Assembly: GCA_021773335.1 (NCBI GenBank)
Contig: JAJFKG010000035.1
Coordinates: 1 to 37,914, forward strand
DNA from: Gammaproteobacteria bacterium
Lineage (GTDB): Bacteria; Pseudomonadota; Gammaproteobacteria; JAJFKG01
Direction of reading: 5' to 3'
DNA: 37,914 nt
The notes beneath the pieces were generated by a model, which saw only the letters and a list, made by a program, of their open reading frames with translations, was not told the origin of the DNA and did not search any database. Shown here one piece after another: positions 16,422-24,573 of the stretch (positions are counted from its first letter, which is position 1; every line of letters begins with the position of its first letter). Both the position numbers and the translations under genes were made by a program.

Positions 16422-17690
16422 ATGTTAACAGCAAGTGGTCAGTCAAAAATGATGGAAAAGCTTTTTGGGGCTAAGGCAAGCCACGGGCTTTATCAGCGTC
16501 ATCACGAGCTAGATAGTTGGTTTGCTAATTTTGTTCAAAAAGTTGTGTATGATCAAATTTGGCCTCTTGGTTCTTTGCCTCTTCTTACTAAGATCGCAGC
16601 TACCATATCAGTCTTAGCGACATTAAAAAAACAGGCACAATTACATATACACTTGCAAAGTTTTTTGCGTATTGGTGGTGATACGAACTTATTAATTCAA
16701 ATGTTTAATTTGTTGGAAAAGAAGGGTTACATCGACTCTGCATCTGATTTCATTCAACTATTAAAAAGAGTGAAGCCAGACGCAGGTGGTTCAAAAGCGG
16801 GCTTCAGTGCGTTAAAACCAGATGATAGAATGAGTTCCTTGGTTGAGCTTGCTGCATGTCTTACCCGTGGTGATAGTGATGTAAGTAAAGGATTAATGCA
16901 AGGTCTATTACAGAAAGAAGTTTTAACTAGTGGTGATATTAGAGCCGTACTGAGACAAATTATGAGTTACGCAGGTTGTCCATGTAGCATGAATGGTTTT
17001 GCCTGGTTACTAGAGGTAGAGAAAGCCCTTGACATAAAAGTTCTGCCGCAAGAAAGTAACCGAGAGTTAGTACCCCTCTCAAAAATGATGGTCGCGCTTT
17101 ATGGTGAAAAAGAAGCTGAAAAGGTGTATGAGCGTTGTCATGAGGTAGATCCTTGGTTTAATGGTTATGTCCAGCGTGTTATCTATGATGAAATCTGGGC
17201 GCTGAAGCCACTGAACCTTATTGAAAAAAGCCTTGTTACGATCGTAACACTAGCTACGTTAAAAAGAGAAGAGCAATTACAAATACATCTTAAAGGTTAC
17301 GTTCATTTAGGTGGTCACCCAAATGAACTGCGCGAGTTATTTGCATTTTTCGTTAAAGAGAATTACCTATCTTCATCGCAGCTTTTAGAGTCTTATCTTG
17401 ATGATATGGATGCAAGCATAAAAACTATTGATGGGAATTCATCTACTTCTGTCCTGACAAGTAGAAATATTCACATTATTAAATTAGCCGCTAGCATAGC
17501 ACAAGGCGGGTCGAAGCTAATCGTTGATGAACATTCTAAAGATGGGCTGACATTTGCGGAAATTAAGGCGATCAATATACAGGCAATGACGTATGCTGGT
17601 ATACCTCGAACAATGGGCAAACTTGCGGAGTTAGCTTGCACCCAGACAGAAACGTCGGATGCTGTGATGCCGTTACAGTGTAAACTATAA
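16422..17690 (+). CDS. Tandem-duplicated carboxymuconolactone-decarboxylase-like protein
   Basis: The 422-aa product consists of two homologous halves (about residues 20-200 and 225-410). Each half begins with a YDxIW / LATLK..xQLxIHL block that matches the CMD fold. Each continues with a second CMD-like helical unit that ends in YAGCP or YAGIP. The whole protein is thus probably four CMD-like units in one chain, instead of separate ~120-aa subunits. The AhpD-type CxxC redox pair is not visible; CPC occurs only in the first half. Members decarboxylate gamma-carboxymuconolactone or act as peroxidases, and some tailor natural products. It has a GGAGG site and its own promoter, and ends in a hairpin. 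Confidence 0.75.
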   Translation: MLTASGQSKMMEKLFGAKASHGLYQRHHELDSWFANFVQKVVYDQIWPLGSLPLLTKIAATISVLATLKKQAQLHIHLQSFLRIGGDTNLLIQMFNLLEKKGYIDSASDFIQLLKRVKPDAGGSKAGFSALKPDDRMSSLVELAACLTRGDSDVSKGLMQGLLQKEVLTSGDIRAVLRQIMSYAGCPCSMNGFAWLLEVEKALDIKVLPQESNRELVPLSKMMVALYGEKEAEKVYERCHEVDPWFNGYVQRVIYDEIWALKPLNLIEKSLVTIVTLATLKREEQLQIHLKGYVHLGGHPNELRELFAFFVKENYLSSSQLLESYLDDMDASIKTIDGNSSTSVLTSRNIHIIKLAASIAQGGSKLIVDEHSKDGLTFAEIKAINIQAMTYAGIPRTMGKLAELACTQTETSDAVMPLQCKL

Positions 17691-17696
17691 CGGCAT
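17667..17696. terminator. Hairpin over the CMD stop codon between convergent genes
   Basis: ATGCCGTTA (17667-17675) is exactly complementary to TAACGGCAT (17688-17696) with a 12-base loop. The TAA stop of the CMD-like gene lies in the right arm. It separates two convergent genes and could terminate transcription in both directions. There is no strong T-run, so efficiency is uncertain. Confidence 0.45.
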
Positions 17697-17706
17697 ATTC
17701 AATCAT

Positions 17707-18906
17707 TTATGTTGATGTGATTTGCGTTTTACAGCTTAGTTTTGGTAGATAGTAAAGCGCTAGGGCAAGGACTGATAGCGAAAATATAGTGACAGCCAAA
17801 GGTAGCTGAGTTAAATCTGAAAATTTTGAAACGATGCTTCCAGCAATGCCGCCACCGCAAAAAACTAAGAAGCCATAAAGAGCTCCAGCTGTACCAGCAA
17901 TGTCTGGAAAAGGCTTCAAACATCCAGCTATACAATTTGCGTAAATAAAACCGATACCAAACATAATAAAAAACATTGGTGCAAGCACCACAGTTAAATT
18001 AATGTGGCCTTTAAGACCGATGACCGTCATCAAGATTGCGCTGCTTAGCAAAATTAAAAACCCAAACCGAATTATTATTGAGGGGACGATTTTGTTCAGT
18101 AACTTGCTGTTGATATAAGAGCCAAAGAGATAGCCGCTAGCAACCAATAATGATGCCCAGCCAAAACCAATCGCAGATAGCTTGAGCTTGCTTTGTAAAA
18201 GGAAGGGGCCAATCATGTTGAATGTGATGATGACGCTGTATAGCAGTATTACACAGGCTATATTACGAATAAAATTAGGGTTGCTCAATATGCGTTTGTA
18301 ATTACTGAGTATGGGTTTAAATCGTGGAACTATTCGATGATCTGCTGGTAGAGTCTCTGTTAACCATTTGCTAGTACTTAGTAACATAATGACACCAAAG
18401 GCGGCCATAAGTAAAAAATTAGCGCGCCAGCCTATGTAAGCTTGAATGTAACCTCCAATTACAGGAGCAATGATTGGTACAATGGCCCATGCGATTGCTG
18501 TATATGAGGCAACCTGCATCAATTCAACCCCATCGAATACATCACGCATAATCGCGCGAGACAGTACGCTGGCCGCGCCAATCCCAATTCCTTGCAGAGC
18601 GCGAAAGAGAAGCAAGCTAGTAATCGAATGGCTACTTAAACATAATAGACTTGCAATGCTATAAATAGATAACCCCAACATTAGGATTTTGCGTCGTCCA
18701 TAATAGTCGGATAATGGGCCGTAAAAAAGTTGTGAAACTGCAAACCCGACTAGATAAACGACAAGGGTTGCTTTCACCCAGGTGCCTGATATTGCAAAGT
18801 CACTTGCCATATGAGGTAGCGAAGGAATATAAATGTCGATAGAAGCTTGGCCCATAATAATCAGTATCAGAATAAAAAGCAGAGTAGTTGTTTTATTATC
18901 TCTCAT
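17707..18906 (-). CDS. MFS transporter, Bcr/CflA drug-efflux type
   Basis: This 399-aa, ~12-helix protein has DIYIPSLPHMASDF, LFYGPLSDYYGRRK (motif A) and RALQGIGIGAASVLSRAIMRD. It belongs to the same subfamily as the transporters at 13276 and 28158. It is the third gene of a minus-strand operon after the methyltransferase (15-base gap), with GAGG before the ATG. It probably exports the product or an intermediate made by the cluster; the second exporter may handle a methylated form (inference). Confidence 0.87.
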   Translation of the reverse strand: MRDNKTTTLLFILILIIMGQASIDIYIPSLPHMASDFAISGTWVKATLVVYLVGFAVSQLFYGPLSDYYGRRKILMLGLSIYSIASLLCLSSHSITSLLLFRALQGIGIGAASVLSRAIMRDVFDGVELMQVASYTAIAWAIVPIIAPVIGGYIQAYIGWRANFLLMAAFGVIMLLSTSKWLTETLPADHRIVPRFKPILSNYKRILSNPNFIRNIACVILLYSVIITFNMIGPFLLQSKLKLSAIGFGWASLLVASGYLFGSYINSKLLNKIVPSIIIRFGFLILLSSAILMTVIGLKGHINLTVVLAPMFFIMFGIGFIYANCIAGCLKPFPDIAGTAGALYGFLVFCGGGIAGSIVSKFSDLTQLPLAVTIFSLSVLALALYYLPKLSCKTQITST

Positions 18907-18921
18907 ATGTGCCTCATATAA

Positions 18922-19662
18922 TTACATTGCCCCCGCTTTAATATACAGCGGAAACTTAAATTTGATTTTATGGTTTGAAGGCCAGCAAGCTCGCAATACT
19001 TTTTCCGTTTGTGTAAGGAAGTGCGCGTCCTTCTCAGCAATGTAGTTTCTAATGCTAGCCCAGGTATTAAGAAAATTAATTAATGCTTCAATGTTCCAAT
19101 GTGTTTCCAGACAATAACATGGCGAACCGATTTGTTGAAATGGAAAAGGTAAATTTTGATATTTTTCTAAATGGTAGCGCGAACTTTGTGGCCAGTAATT
19201 TGCCATGCTGTTTTTTATGTCGACTAAGGTTGTGTTTATATCAGTATCTTCAGCTTCTGGCCATGTATAAGTCCATAACACGATATTGCCATTGGGTTTT
19301 AGCAGCCTTTTACTCTCATGATAAAACTTTTCTAAATTAAACCAGTGCGCGGCACTTGCAGAGATAATCAGGTCGATTGAGTTATCTGCGATACATAGGT
19401 GTTCTGCGCTCGAACAAAGATAGGTGACATTATCTTTTTTTCGACAGTGTTTTAATTGATTGTAATTGACATCTACAGCAATAACTTGGTCGAAATGCTG
19501 GGCCAATGCTGTGGCCGCTTGTCCGTTACCAGTACCGCAGTCAAGTGCAAGCTGTGCATCTGAATTGATTGAGCTAAGCCAAGCATATAATTCCTCGGGA
19601 TAATAGGGGCGATACGTTTCATAAGCTTTTGCACAATTTCCAAATTGTTTTACAATTTCCAT
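18922..19662 (-). CDS. SAM-dependent class I methyltransferase
   Basis: The 246-aa protein carries motif I ALDCGTGNGQAATALA (~residue 40), motif II around VIAVDVN, the SSAEHLCIADNSIDLI region, and a RLLKPNGNIVLW strand. This layout is that of the Methyltransf_11/25 group, and its ASAAHWFNLEKF segment recalls trans-aconitate-methyltransferase-like proteins. Those methylate carboxylates, and a carboxylate is also the GH3 substrate class. It lies between the second U32-like gene (22-base gap) and the MFS gene (15-base gap). Confidence 0.85.
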   Translation of the reverse strand: MEIVKQFGNCAKAYETYRPYYPEELYAWLSSINSDAQLALDCGTGNGQAATALAQHFDQVIAVDVNYNQLKHCRKKDNVTYLCSSAEHLCIADNSIDLIISASAAHWFNLEKFYHESKRLLKPNGNIVLWTYTWPEAEDTDINTTLVDIKNSMANYWPQSSRYHLEKYQNLPFPFQQIGSPCYCLETHWNIEALINFLNTWASIRNYIAEKDAHFLTQTEKVLRACWPSNHKIKFKFPLYIKAGAM

Positions 19663-19684
19663 GGTGGTTATTCCCGTTATATAG

Positions 19685-20659
19685 TTAGCCGTACGCTTGT
19701 GCTACTGCTCTACAGTGCTTGTTAACGGGGATACAGCTGTGAGAGCTGGTCTGACTTAGTTGCTGTTCGGGGCTAAAAACTCGATACAAGTGTTGCTGCG
19801 TGGTATTAATCATGCGGACTCTGTTTTTGATGATTGCTTCATTTACAGTATCATATGGATTGCTTTGCGCGCTTGCTCCAACCTTAAGCACAACAGGAGC
19901 TGCTACGGATACGATATTGGAGAGCTCAGCAAAGCGGATAAAACCACCTTTGTCAGTGTATGTATCAATGGGTACATCAAGCATAAGGTCAGGGCAAAGC
20001 TTTCTCATTGCTTGTAGCATAACTAAGCTGGCATCATGTATTGTTGTAATACTGTTGGCACCGTTATTTTGTAGTGTTTGCGCGATAAAGGGGTTACTCG
20101 CCATACAATGTGACGAGGCTTTGAAATACATCTCTTTAGGAAGGTCGCCTTGTTCGCGCATTTCGCTCAAGAGTTTCAATACTCCAATATCATAAACAAT
20201 TAAACCTCTGCAACCTAACTCAGCTAATCGTAACGCTTCTTCAAGACAGTAGGTTATAGCGTCAAGGTTGTTAAGTTTTCGGCATTGTTCAAGCCCAAAT
20301 GGACTTCTGTAAAAGGCAGCCTTAGTATCATATTCGGGGCGTGGACTTAATGAAAATAGTATCCCTACGGATTTAGCTTGACATAGTCCAAGCATATCTT
20401 CGATCTCACTGTCGCTTAAGAGAAATGCTCCGCGTGTTTCGTTAAATCGGTCACACTTAATGTTGTAATGCCCTAGCCAGAAAATTGTTTTTTCTAAAAT
20501 TTCATATGAATTGATGACGGGAGTTTCAATAGCAAATAGGGCACCGCTTGGATAAGTGTTTTTGGATTTACGCAGTGATTGGTTATCTTCGTATGGATAT
20601 TGGTTGTTTCTCAACCAGTCTTTTGCGAGTTTATTATGCTTATTACTTGAAACTAGCAT
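19685..20659 (-). CDS. Second U32-like TIM-barrel protein, paralogue of the 3375-4403 product
   Basis: The 324-aa protein shares the whole core with the first cluster gene: FNETRGAFLLSDSEIEDM, CRGLIVYDIGVLKLLSEMR, ASNPFIAQTLQNNGANS, and VSVAAPVVLKVG. The order and spacing of motifs are the same. As in the paralogue, I see no four-cysteine Fe-S pattern. It opens a minus-strand operon (U32-like, methyltransferase, MFS) with an AAGGAAC site before the ATG. Two paralogues bracketing the pathway suggest two related steps or a heteromer (UbiU/UbiV do form one), but this is inference. Confidence 0.75.
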   Translation of the reverse strand: MLVSSNKHNKLAKDWLRNNQYPYEDNQSLRKSKNTYPSGALFAIETPVINSYEILEKTIFWLGHYNIKCDRFNETRGAFLLSDSEIEDMLGLCQAKSVGILFSLSPRPEYDTKAAFYRSPFGLEQCRKLNNLDAITYCLEEALRLAELGCRGLIVYDIGVLKLLSEMREQGDLPKEMYFKASSHCMASNPFIAQTLQNNGANSITTIHDASLVMLQAMRKLCPDLMLDVPIDTYTDKGGFIRFAELSNIVSVAAPVVLKVGASAQSNPYDTVNEAIIKNRVRMINTTQQHLYRVFSPEQQLSQTSSHSCIPVNKHCRAVAQAYG

Positions 20660-20913
20660 GATTGTTCCTTGTAAAAATTCTTAAAAAATTCATTATATAA
20701 TATTTTTTTGCGAACTTCATTACTTTTGTGAGTTAAAAATTTGCAAAGATTTTTCCTGGTTAATTATTTGCCAGTTTTTCTTTGCACTGAGATATGGAGT
20801 ATAATGCTGGCGGCGAATATTTAGTCAATTTGGTGATATGTAAATCGCTTATTTAAATCTTTCTGGATAGTTAACTTTTTTCGGAATAATTAGGCATAGA
20901 TGGAGCTGTAGTA
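20660..20913. promoter_or_regulatory. Divergent promoter region between U32-like operon and VUT transporter
   Basis: These 254 AT-rich bases have no gene. On the minus strand a TATAAT (complement of 20692-20697) sits 33 bases before the U32-like ATG, but no good -35 is seen. On the plus strand GTATAATGC occurs near 20800, ~110 bases before the VUT gene. A shared operator is possible; none is obvious. Confidence 0.35.
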
Positions 20914-21636
20914 ATGAATTGGCCTTTAGATCCTAGTAGCAACCGTTCTTTGCAAAAAATGCCACAATACATCGTTATATTATCAATGCTGTATGTGGTT
21001 ACGTTTATTTTCCCAATTATGATGGCATACAGGATGGTACAGCTTGGGCCATTTTTAACGCCAGGGGGAACATTAATTTTTCCAGCTTCTTATTTCTTTG
21101 GAGATATTATTGCGGAAGTTTATGGCTACAAGGTTGCGCGCCAATTATTATGGTCTGCTTTAATTTGTCAAATGTTCCTGAGTATTGTTGTTGTTGCTGT
21201 ATTAAAGACGCCCTATCCAACTTATTGGCAGCAAGAGCCGGCTTTTGAGCTGGTTCTTGGTAATGCACTGCGTTATGCAATTGCTAGCTCTATTGGCAAT
21301 TTTTTTGGAGAGTTTTGCAACATATACCTGATTTCAAAGTTCAAGATATTACTTTCGGGTAAATATTTTTGGATGCGCAGTCTTGGATCGACGTTGGTGG
21401 GGGAGGCAGTGCTAACCAGTGTTGTGTTCTTTATTACTTTCCATGGTTTAGCTAGCGGAAAACATATGGCATTGCTTATAGTGTCTGGTTATCTATATAA
21501 AATGGCTTTTGCAGTTATTGCTGTAGTACCGGCCTCTCTCGCTGTTGCATTTTTGAAAAAGAAGGAAGGTGTTGATGTATTTGATTACGACACTAACTTT
21601 AATCCCTTCAAATTTAATCTGGATTTCGATAAATAA
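20914..21636 (+). CDS. VUT-family (YhhQ-like) integral membrane transporter
   Basis: This is a 240-aa membrane protein with about six helices and the signature of the VUT / DUF165 family. FPASYFFGDIIAEVYGYKVAR corresponds to the conserved D-I-x-x-E-x-Y-G region, and a later SIGNFFGEFCNIYLISKFK repeats the acidic signature. E. coli YhhQ imports the queuosine precursors preQ0/preQ1. No queuosine gene is nearby, and a phosphoribosyltransferase-containing module follows, so a purine-like or other heterocyclic solute is possible. GGAG lies 12 bases before the ATG. It diverges from the U32-like operon. Confidence 0.85.
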   Translation: MNWPLDPSSNRSLQKMPQYIVILSMLYVVTFIFPIMMAYRMVQLGPFLTPGGTLIFPASYFFGDIIAEVYGYKVARQLLWSALICQMFLSIVVVAVLKTPYPTYWQQEPAFELVLGNALRYAIASSIGNFFGEFCNIYLISKFKILLSGKYFWMRSLGSTLVGEAVLTSVVFFITFHGLASGKHMALLIVSGYLYKMAFAVIAVVPASLAVAFLKKKEGVDVFDYDTNFNPFKFNLDFDK

Positions 21637-21788
21637 GCTATTAGCGGCTCTGAAAAAATTAGCCTTCATGCTTTTTGAGGTTTTTGAACGAATAGATAGA
21701 TTGTGACAGGTATTAGTTGGGGGCTAGACAAGTTAGTTATTCGCTTTATCTAACGCGCCTATTTACTTGGTGTTAACAAACTTGGTGT

Positions 21789-21881
21789 GAATTAGTTCCG
21801 ACTTAACCTGACAGTCACTTCCGAAAAACCGGAAACTCTCACTTATGCAAGCAATTTGTCAGATCAAGTCGGAACTAATTC
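21789..21881. repeat. 93-bp inverted-repeat element with internal hairpin (MITE-like)
   Basis: The left arm (21789-21813) and right arm (21857-21881) are 25 bases each and complementary at 23 positions. Between them lies a second hairpin, TTCCG/CGGAA. Similarity continues weakly outward: CTTGGTG at about 21766 against CCAAG at about 21897. It may be a non-autonomous IS derivative, because one arm forms the end of a truncated DUF378 reading frame. No transposase is present. Confidence 0.6.
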
Positions 21882-22007
21882 AAATAAACTGATATCACCA
21901 AGGATAAGTGTTACAAGATTCAAACCAAATAGGCCCCAGTTTAGTGCACCAATAACAACGAGGATGCCACTAATCCAATCGATGATGTTCATATTACCAT
22001 TCTTCAT
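21864..22007 (-). pseudogene. DUF378 small membrane protein, 3' end replaced by the inverted repeat
   Basis: The frame from the ATG at 22007 encodes 47 aa. NIIDWISGILVVIGALNWGL is the diagnostic start of DUF378 (YuzA-like) proteins, and it continues LFGLNLVTLILGD. DUF378 proteins are usually ~70 aa with two membrane helices. Here the second helix is missing, and the frame ends in LFELVPT encoded by the repeat arm. The remaining stretches, 21637-21788 and 22008-22265, hold no gene I can see. Confidence 0.6.
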
Positions 22008-22265
22008 TTTATACCGCCAATAATAAAGTCTTTGTAATTCAATTGGTTGTATAGAAAAAACAGCCTAGATCTAAGTGCATTCGCTAGTTAGATAGAGCAA
22101 ATAAGCTTCAGTTCCTTTGCATTATTCTATTTATCGCAGTAAAAATCAGAAGCCAATAGAGAGGGTTTTTTAATTTTCTTTTTGCGTAATTTTTACTGAG
22201 GTTGTTTCCAAGATGATTTCTAGACTTAGTTTTAAGCATTAATGAAAACTTGGATATGAGAGAGA

Positions 22266-23414
22266 ATGTTAATGAATTACTTAGAGCAAACACATGCAGG
22301 AAAATTTTTTGCAGATATCATCAAGTTAGTACCTGTTAAGCAACCGGGTGAAAGTGTGGTTGTTACTCATTTGCTTGAAGATCGCCCTTGGTTCTTACAT
22401 GCGATCAATGAGATCGCGAAAGTTCGCTGTGTGATACCAAAGCCAAAATCTATAAATCCAGCGATTCGTGATGTTTTGCAACATGAGTATAAGCTAGCGT
22501 ATTTAACTCGAGATAACTTTTCAATATCAGAAGCAGGGTTGTCCTCACTCAAAAAATACTGTCATGGTGAACGTCTTGTACTTTTAGATATAGGTGGATA
22601 TTTTGCGAATTTAGCTTTTTCTAAGCATGTTAAGCAAGAAATAAATTTGCTAGGTATTGTCGAAGATACTGAGAATGGGCACTTGAAATATCTGCAGGGA
22701 TTTGGTGCACATGATTGTTCCTTGTCAATTGCGAGTGTCGCACGTAGCAAGTTGAAAATTCCTGAAAATTATTTAGTGGGGCAGTCGGTAGTATTTTCGA
22801 GTGAGTCGCTTTTACGTAGCAATGAAAAATTGCTGCATGGCATGCGGGCTTGTGTGATTGGTTACGGCAACATTGGGAAGAGTGTGGCACAGCACTTACG
22901 TGAACGCCATGTGCATGTGCACGTATATGATATAGACCCAGTTAAACGTATAGAAGCATATACGCATGGGTTTAGCGTCACCTCAGCGCTTAAAGATGTT
23001 TTGCCAAAGGTTGACGTTATTTTCTGCATTACTGGCAATAAATCACTCGATTTCGAGCTTTTTGAAACGATAAAAAGTGGTGCTTATATCGCGTGTGTTA
23101 CTTCGCCTGATGATGAGTTGGCTCTTGAGCAAATTAAAACGCATTATAATTTGAAGCATACTAACGAATTCATTACAGAATACAGTCGCGTTGGACAACG
23201 GGTGTACTTATTAAATCGGGGTCAAGCAGTCAATTTTTTACATGGTTCAGTGGTCGGATCTTTCATTCAGTTACTACAGGCAGAAATTGTAGTTGCGACA
23301 GCTTTGCTTTTGAATGGTGAGCTTAAGCCTGGATTACAGGAAGTCCCAGCTGAACTGCAGCAGAAAATTGCCGATTGCTGGTTGGCGTGTTTTTGTAATA
23401 CTAACAACAAGTAG
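22266..23414 (+). CDS. S-adenosylhomocysteinase-like NAD-binding protein without hydrolase residues
   Basis: The 382-aa protein is shorter than true SAHH (430-470 aa). The Rossmann domain is clear: VIGYGNIGKSVAQHL near residue 200, VYDIDPVKR, and DVIFCITGNKSLDF. SAHH landmarks are only partly kept. GIVEDTENG matches the EETTTG motif. The TKSKFDN Lys/Asp motif reads ARSKLKIPEN, and the GHFD histidine segment reads TSPDDE. SAH hydrolysis is therefore unlikely; an NAD-dependent dehydrogenase of an unknown hydroxy compound is more plausible. It is first in an operon with the Nudix-PRTase (10-base gap) and the EamA gene. GAGAGAG precedes the ATG; 22272 is an alternative start. Confidence 0.77.
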   Translation: MLMNYLEQTHAGKFFADIIKLVPVKQPGESVVVTHLLEDRPWFLHAINEIAKVRCVIPKPKSINPAIRDVLQHEYKLAYLTRDNFSISEAGLSSLKKYCHGERLVLLDIGGYFANLAFSKHVKQEINLLGIVEDTENGHLKYLQGFGAHDCSLSIASVARSKLKIPENYLVGQSVVFSSESLLRSNEKLLHGMRACVIGYGNIGKSVAQHLRERHVHVHVYDIDPVKRIEAYTHGFSVTSALKDVLPKVDVIFCITGNKSLDFELFETIKSGAYIACVTSPDDELALEQIKTHYNLKHTNEFITEYSRVGQRVYLLNRGQAVNFLHGSVVGSFIQLLQAEIVVATALLLNGELKPGLQEVPAELQQKIADCWLACFCNTNNK

Positions 23415-23424
23415 GTGATTTATA

Positions 23425-24558
23425 ATGTTTACGAAACATCATATTCAGGAAGCTTTAGATGCTTATTTGTCACTGAATCCGCAGCAAAAAGATCAATTTA
23501 TCGGGCTATTTAGGTTGTTAAGCAGCTATCGAGATTTGGCTTCGCGTAAAGAGTTTCAAGGACATGTTACCTGCAGTATTGTTGTTCTCGATAGTTTGGC
23601 TAAAAATGTTTTATTGGCTAAGCATAAGTTTCTCAGACGCTGGCTATTTCCTGGAGGTCACTTGGAAGAACATGATGAGTCGATAGTCGCGGGTGGCCTG
23701 CGAGAGTTACAAGAGGAAACGGCGCTTTGCTCAAGCGTATTAAAACGGCCACGTGTATGGCCTATTGGTATTCCATTTATGATCGAGAGACATAAAATTC
23801 CTGCTAATCCAGACAAAGGCGAGCCAGCGCATGTGCATTGGGATTTTAGGTATATTTTTCAATTGAAGGAGGATGTTATGTTGAAACGTTCTGATGAATT
23901 GACAGATTTAAGGTTCATGCCATTGTCAGCAGCACCTGAATATTCTAAACATAAGATTTTTAATTTGCTAAAGCCAAGCTGCTCAAACAAAGCGGCTAAG
24001 CAACTAGAGGATGCAATTGTTCCCTATATTCTTAGTAGTCGAGATTGTCGTCCTTTGGGCTTGGATGGCCGTATTCGTGTGCAGTATTTTGTTGACTTTT
24101 TTGCGATGAGTCATGATGAGGATAAACGTGAATTCTTAGTCAAACTCTTGAGTGACTCTATTAGAAGTAAATGCCGGATTGCTGACTATAATGGTATTGC
24201 TTGTCCTAAGGATGGTAATGTATTGCTGGCCTATGCTTTGGCCAAAAAATTAGGAAAGCCACTCCTTTATATTCGTAGTAGTGTTCTGTTTGGCAAATGG
24301 ATTGAAGGTGGTTTGCCAAGCGGCAAAAAACTGCTGTTAGTCGATGACGTTGCTGCAGATGGCGAACTAATGCTTGAAAGTATCAATAATGCGAGACGTT
24401 CTGGTTATGTGATTGATAGAGTGTTTACATTAGTCCGTCGCACTGAAGGCGATGCTGATTCATTGTTAAGCCACATTAAAGTGGATATAGAGTCAATCAA
24501 AGTCTATGGTGATATTGAGCTACGTGACTGTTGCAAACAGCCTTGTTTATCGCAGTAA
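23425..24558 (+). CDS. Nudix hydrolase - phosphoribosyltransferase fusion
   Basis: This 377-aa bifunctional protein has two domains. Residues ~40-190 form a Nudix domain with the box PGGHLEEHDES...GGLRELQEETAL, near-canonical with one extra residue between the Gly and the first Glu. Residues ~215-370 form a type I PRTase with the PRPP loop LLLVDDVAADGELMLES and a preceding PLLYIRSSVLFGKW, reminiscent of orotate PRTase. It could couple PRPP-dependent base salvage or conjugation with cleavage of a nucleoside diphosphate derivative. Direction and substrate are unknown. It has a TAGGTGAT site and is followed 15 bases later by the transporter gene. Confidence 0.82.
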   Translation: MFTKHHIQEALDAYLSLNPQQKDQFIGLFRLLSSYRDLASRKEFQGHVTCSIVVLDSLAKNVLLAKHKFLRRWLFPGGHLEEHDESIVAGGLRELQEETALCSSVLKRPRVWPIGIPFMIERHKIPANPDKGEPAHVHWDFRYIFQLKEDVMLKRSDELTDLRFMPLSAAPEYSKHKIFNLLKPSCSNKAAKQLEDAIVPYILSSRDCRPLGLDGRIRVQYFVDFFAMSHDEDKREFLVKLLSDSIRSKCRIADYNGIACPKDGNVLLAYALAKKLGKPLLYIRSSVLFGKWIEGGLPSGKKLLLVDDVAADGELMLESINNARRSGYVIDRVFTLVRRTEGDADSLLSHIKVDIESIKVYGDIELRDCCKQPCLSQ

Positions 24559-24573
24559 TATAAGGTGGGCTGA

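Noticed and set aside
22266..23414. Genuine S-adenosylhomocysteinase (ahcY)
   Set aside because: Protein is too short and the catalytic Lys/Asp and GHFD motifs are missing.
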